Positions 61,491-64,000 of a stretch of 64,000 nucleotides of DNA are shown piece after piece. Origin of the DNA: Eremophila alpestris peregrina (taxonomy: Eukaryota; Chordata; Aves; Passeriformes; Alaudidae); the NCBI GenBank assembly GCA_009792885.1, contig WMCF01000246.1:1-64000 (forward strand), written 5' to 3'. The notes under the pieces are model-generated. The model was not told the DNA's origin. It searched no databases and was given only the letters and a program-made list of their open reading frames with translations. How positions within the stretch are numbered: the stretch's first letter is position 1; each line of letters starts with the position of its first letter. The position numbers were made by a program, and so were the translations under genes.

Positions 61491-62787
61491 AGCATTAACA
61501 AGCACTAAAACAAGAAGAAAATCCCACAAACAAGGGGCAGTCTACTCAGCTCTCTGAGGCTCCCCAGGCTTGAGACATCTTGAGTTCATCTGTGACCAAG
61601 TCCCCAGCAGTGACAGAGTGCTCAGGCTGAGCTCAGGGTGAGCTTAGCCAGGCCCTTCTCTCTTGCAAGCAGAGCTTTGCTGTCTCTGGGCATCCACAAA
61701 GCTTTGGGGAAAACCCAAAATCCCTGCCCTCATTCTTGCTTCAGCACCCACAGGAGGATGTTCCAGCTCCTTTGGAGAGCACCCTCCTGCCCAAGCACAG
61801 GGAATAAGGGAATAGATCATGCCACAGAGAGCAGAACAAACCAACCAAAGCCAAGCAGGAAAAACTCAGGAGGCACAGAAACTCTGAGAAATCTCTGTGT
61901 GCAGTAAACAAACCCAGCTGCTCCAAGCCCTTAGGGACAAGGAAGGACTTTTTTTGCCTCCCTGAATGCTCCTGGTGAGGCTGCAGGATCAGCAGAGCCA
62001 GAGCACAGCCTGGAGCCCTGGAGAGGCCATGGCTGCCTCCCAAACCCCCAGCGAGATCCTCGCTCCCAGCTGGGGGTGTGAAGTAGGTCACTGTGCCGAG
62101 GAGACACAACAAGGCCCTGAGTGATGCCAGCAGCTTGTAGATTCAAATGGAAGGGATTAATTAGGAAGGATTAAGAGCAGATGCTGGCCTGGGTAGGATG
62201 GAAAAACCAGCAGAGACAGCTGGGTTTCCAACAAGTCAGGAAGCGGGGAAAAAAGTGGGCAGGAGGATGAGAGGGCTCAGGCAGCCAGAGAAAAACTCTG
62301 GGGCAGGAGCAGCAGTGACAGGCTGGGATGGGGCAGAGAAAGGGCTGGAACAGCCCATGTTTCCTATGGACAGCCCTGCTGATGCCTGGCAAGACCAAGA
62401 CCTCCCACAGCCAGGAGTTTGGGGCTGGTTCAGCCTCTGCCTGCTCCCAAGCCCAGCGGAGCAGCTGCTGTTTGGCACTGAGCAGCCACAGCCAGGACTA
62501 TTTTTAAGCCCAGCTCCAGTGCCCAGGCCAAGCCAGTGGCTCTTGAGGCCCTTGTGACACCCTCAGGAGTCCCTGGAGCTGGTCCAAGCAAATCGAGGAG
62601 CTCAAACATTACAGAAAAGTTGTGTCTTAGTACTTTTTTCCTTCTTATTTGGCTTTACCAAATTAACCCGAGTGTTCCTGCTGATGATTCAAGGAAAACA
62701 CCCAATTGGATCAAGGCAGGAGAAGCTGCTCAGTCAAGGAAAGACTTGCAAGGTGACAAGACAAGTGTTAAAAATCCTGGAGATAGT

Positions 62788-63180
62788 TACAGGATCATGG
62801 AATGGCTGGGATGGGAAGGGACCTCAAAGCTCATCCCATCCCACCCCTGCTGTGGCAGGGACACCTCCCACTACCCCCAGCCCTGGACACTTCCAGGGAT
62901 CCAGGGCAGCCACAGCTTCTCTGGGATTTCCATCCCAGCCCCTCCCCACCCTCACAGGGCAGAATTCCTTCCCAATACCCCATCCATCCCTGCTCTCTGT
63001 CAGTTTAAAACCATCCCCCCCTTGGCTGGGCACTCTCTGCCAGTGTAAAAAGTTCCTCTCCCTCCTTTTTATAATCCCTCTTTAGGCAGTAGAAGGGACT
63101 CTCAGGTCTCCCCAGGGCCTTTTGTTCTCCAGGTTGAACACCCCCAGCTCCCCCAGCCTGGCCCCATTCCTAGGAAAGGG
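62788..63180 (-). mobile_element. CR1 LINE fragment in STAMBP intron
   Basis: It begins 'aggatcatggaatggctggg', continues 'gggacctcaaagctcatccc' and 'cccagccctggacacttcca', and ends near 'caggttgaacacccccagct'. Orientation is STAMBP sense. Confidence 0.85.
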
Positions 63181-64000
63181 AGAGCAGAGCAAATCCATGA
63201 GAGGCTCCAGTGAATTGCCAGTGCCTCCTCCTCCTCACTGGATGAGGACATCTAGAAAACATCAAACCTACTGCTTGAGCTCCAGCTTCCCATCTTCACT
63301 GGAAGAAATGACGGTGGCATTAAGTTCCTATCTTTGGACAATCCAGGGCAGGAGCTCACATTCGTCAGCACTGGAGAAATCCCACCAGGGGAAGGTTTTC
63401 CTTCAGCCCAGCAGCCAGGCTGGAAATGCCAGGAGAATCATTTGAAAGCTGCTGGGAACACAACCCAGCACCTCTGGCTGCTACAATGAAACAGCCACCA
63501 CTTCATTTGTTTAGTTAAAAAGTTTCTCCTTCGGCCCCAGCTGCGTAACAGGCCTGGAACCCTTCCCAAAGGTTTTACACTTCCCAGCTCCCCGTGCAGC
63601 CTCCCAGGCCCTCACCACCATGCCCATAAAAGCTCAGGAAGTGCGAGGCGGGGAGGAAAGCTAATCAGAGAAAAATGTGTTGGGTTTAGGGGGCAGCAAC
63701 CCTGCACACGGGGGCAGGGAGGGAAAATGCCCACGGAGATGCCAACCCTATTTTGGGTGAGTGGGGAGAGTGGGCACAGCACAGACCACACCCCAGTGGC
63801 ACTGCGTGGAGGCAGGAGAAACAGATTTAAGGAAATAAAAAGCCCTACAGGAACAGGACACTGTGCCACTGGGATCAGAGTTTTCATCCCTTTAAACACC
63901 CACAGGCACACAGCTGTGTTTGAGGGGCCTGGGTTATGTTCCTGAGGTGTAAAAATAAATCCCCGAGTGGTCCCTGGTTTCAAAGGAGGAATTCCCTGCT

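Larger units (their letters stand above)
60640..64000 (-). other. STAMBP: STAMBP intron, reaching the right edge
   Basis: Apart from two CR1 fragments I find no exon here. The expected upstream STAMBP exons (MIT domain, RYFRSGVE region) are not readable on the minus strand, so the intron apparently extends beyond the window. Confidence 0.6.

Overview
The window is vertebrate genomic DNA, almost certainly from a bird. Introns are short, CpG islands are frequent, GC-rich minisatellites are abundant, and several copies of a CR1-type LINE 3' end (ending in attctgtg-like octamers) are present. All gene models were built by eye from splice sites, reading frame and recalled family sequences. No database search was run.

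Six genes lie in the order MOB1A - BOLA3 - TET3 - DGUOK - ACTG2 - STAMBP, a gene set that also clusters on human chromosome 2p13. MOB1A (2.65-6.46 kb, + strand) is complete and encodes 216 aa. BOLA3 (7.09-8.56 kb, -) converges on it tail to tail. TET3 (coding 15.93-25.46 kb, -) has nine coding exons, a predicted 3' UTR of about 6.7 kb running down to about 9.25 kb, and candidate 5' UTR exons in CpG islands between 28 and 42 kb. DGUOK (43.02-45.84 kb, -), seven exons, and ACTG2 (46.75-49.12 kb coding, -), with eight coding exons plus a non-coding first exon, are complete. STAMBP (54.18-60.64 kb, -) has its 3' eight coding exons here; its first exons lie beyond the right edge.

Repeats: a 2.3-kb array of 12-13-bp units (10.4-12.7 kb) sits inside the predicted TET3 3' UTR. 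Other arrays lie at 8.65-9.2, 20.4-20.7, 21.4-21.85, 28.45-29.35, 30.95-31.3, 35.0-35.8, 37.5-37.9, 44.86-45.57 and 46.1-46.56 kb. CR1 fragments lie in MOB1A and BOLA3 introns and in STAMBP introns.

The genes do not form a pathway. MOB1A is a Hippo-pathway adaptor. BOLA3 works in mitochondrial Fe-S delivery. TET3 oxidises 5-methylcytosine. DGUOK makes mitochondrial purine nucleotides. ACTG2 is smooth-muscle actin. STAMBP is an endosomal deubiquitinase. The points most worth a second look are: no TET3 CXXC exon between DGUOK and the TET3 body; the minisatellite in the TET3 3' UTR; an apparent frame break at the start of one STAMBP exon; a 60-bp duplication of an ACTG2 exon-intron junction; the BOLA3 orientation and first exon; and a divergent promoter upstream of MOB1A.
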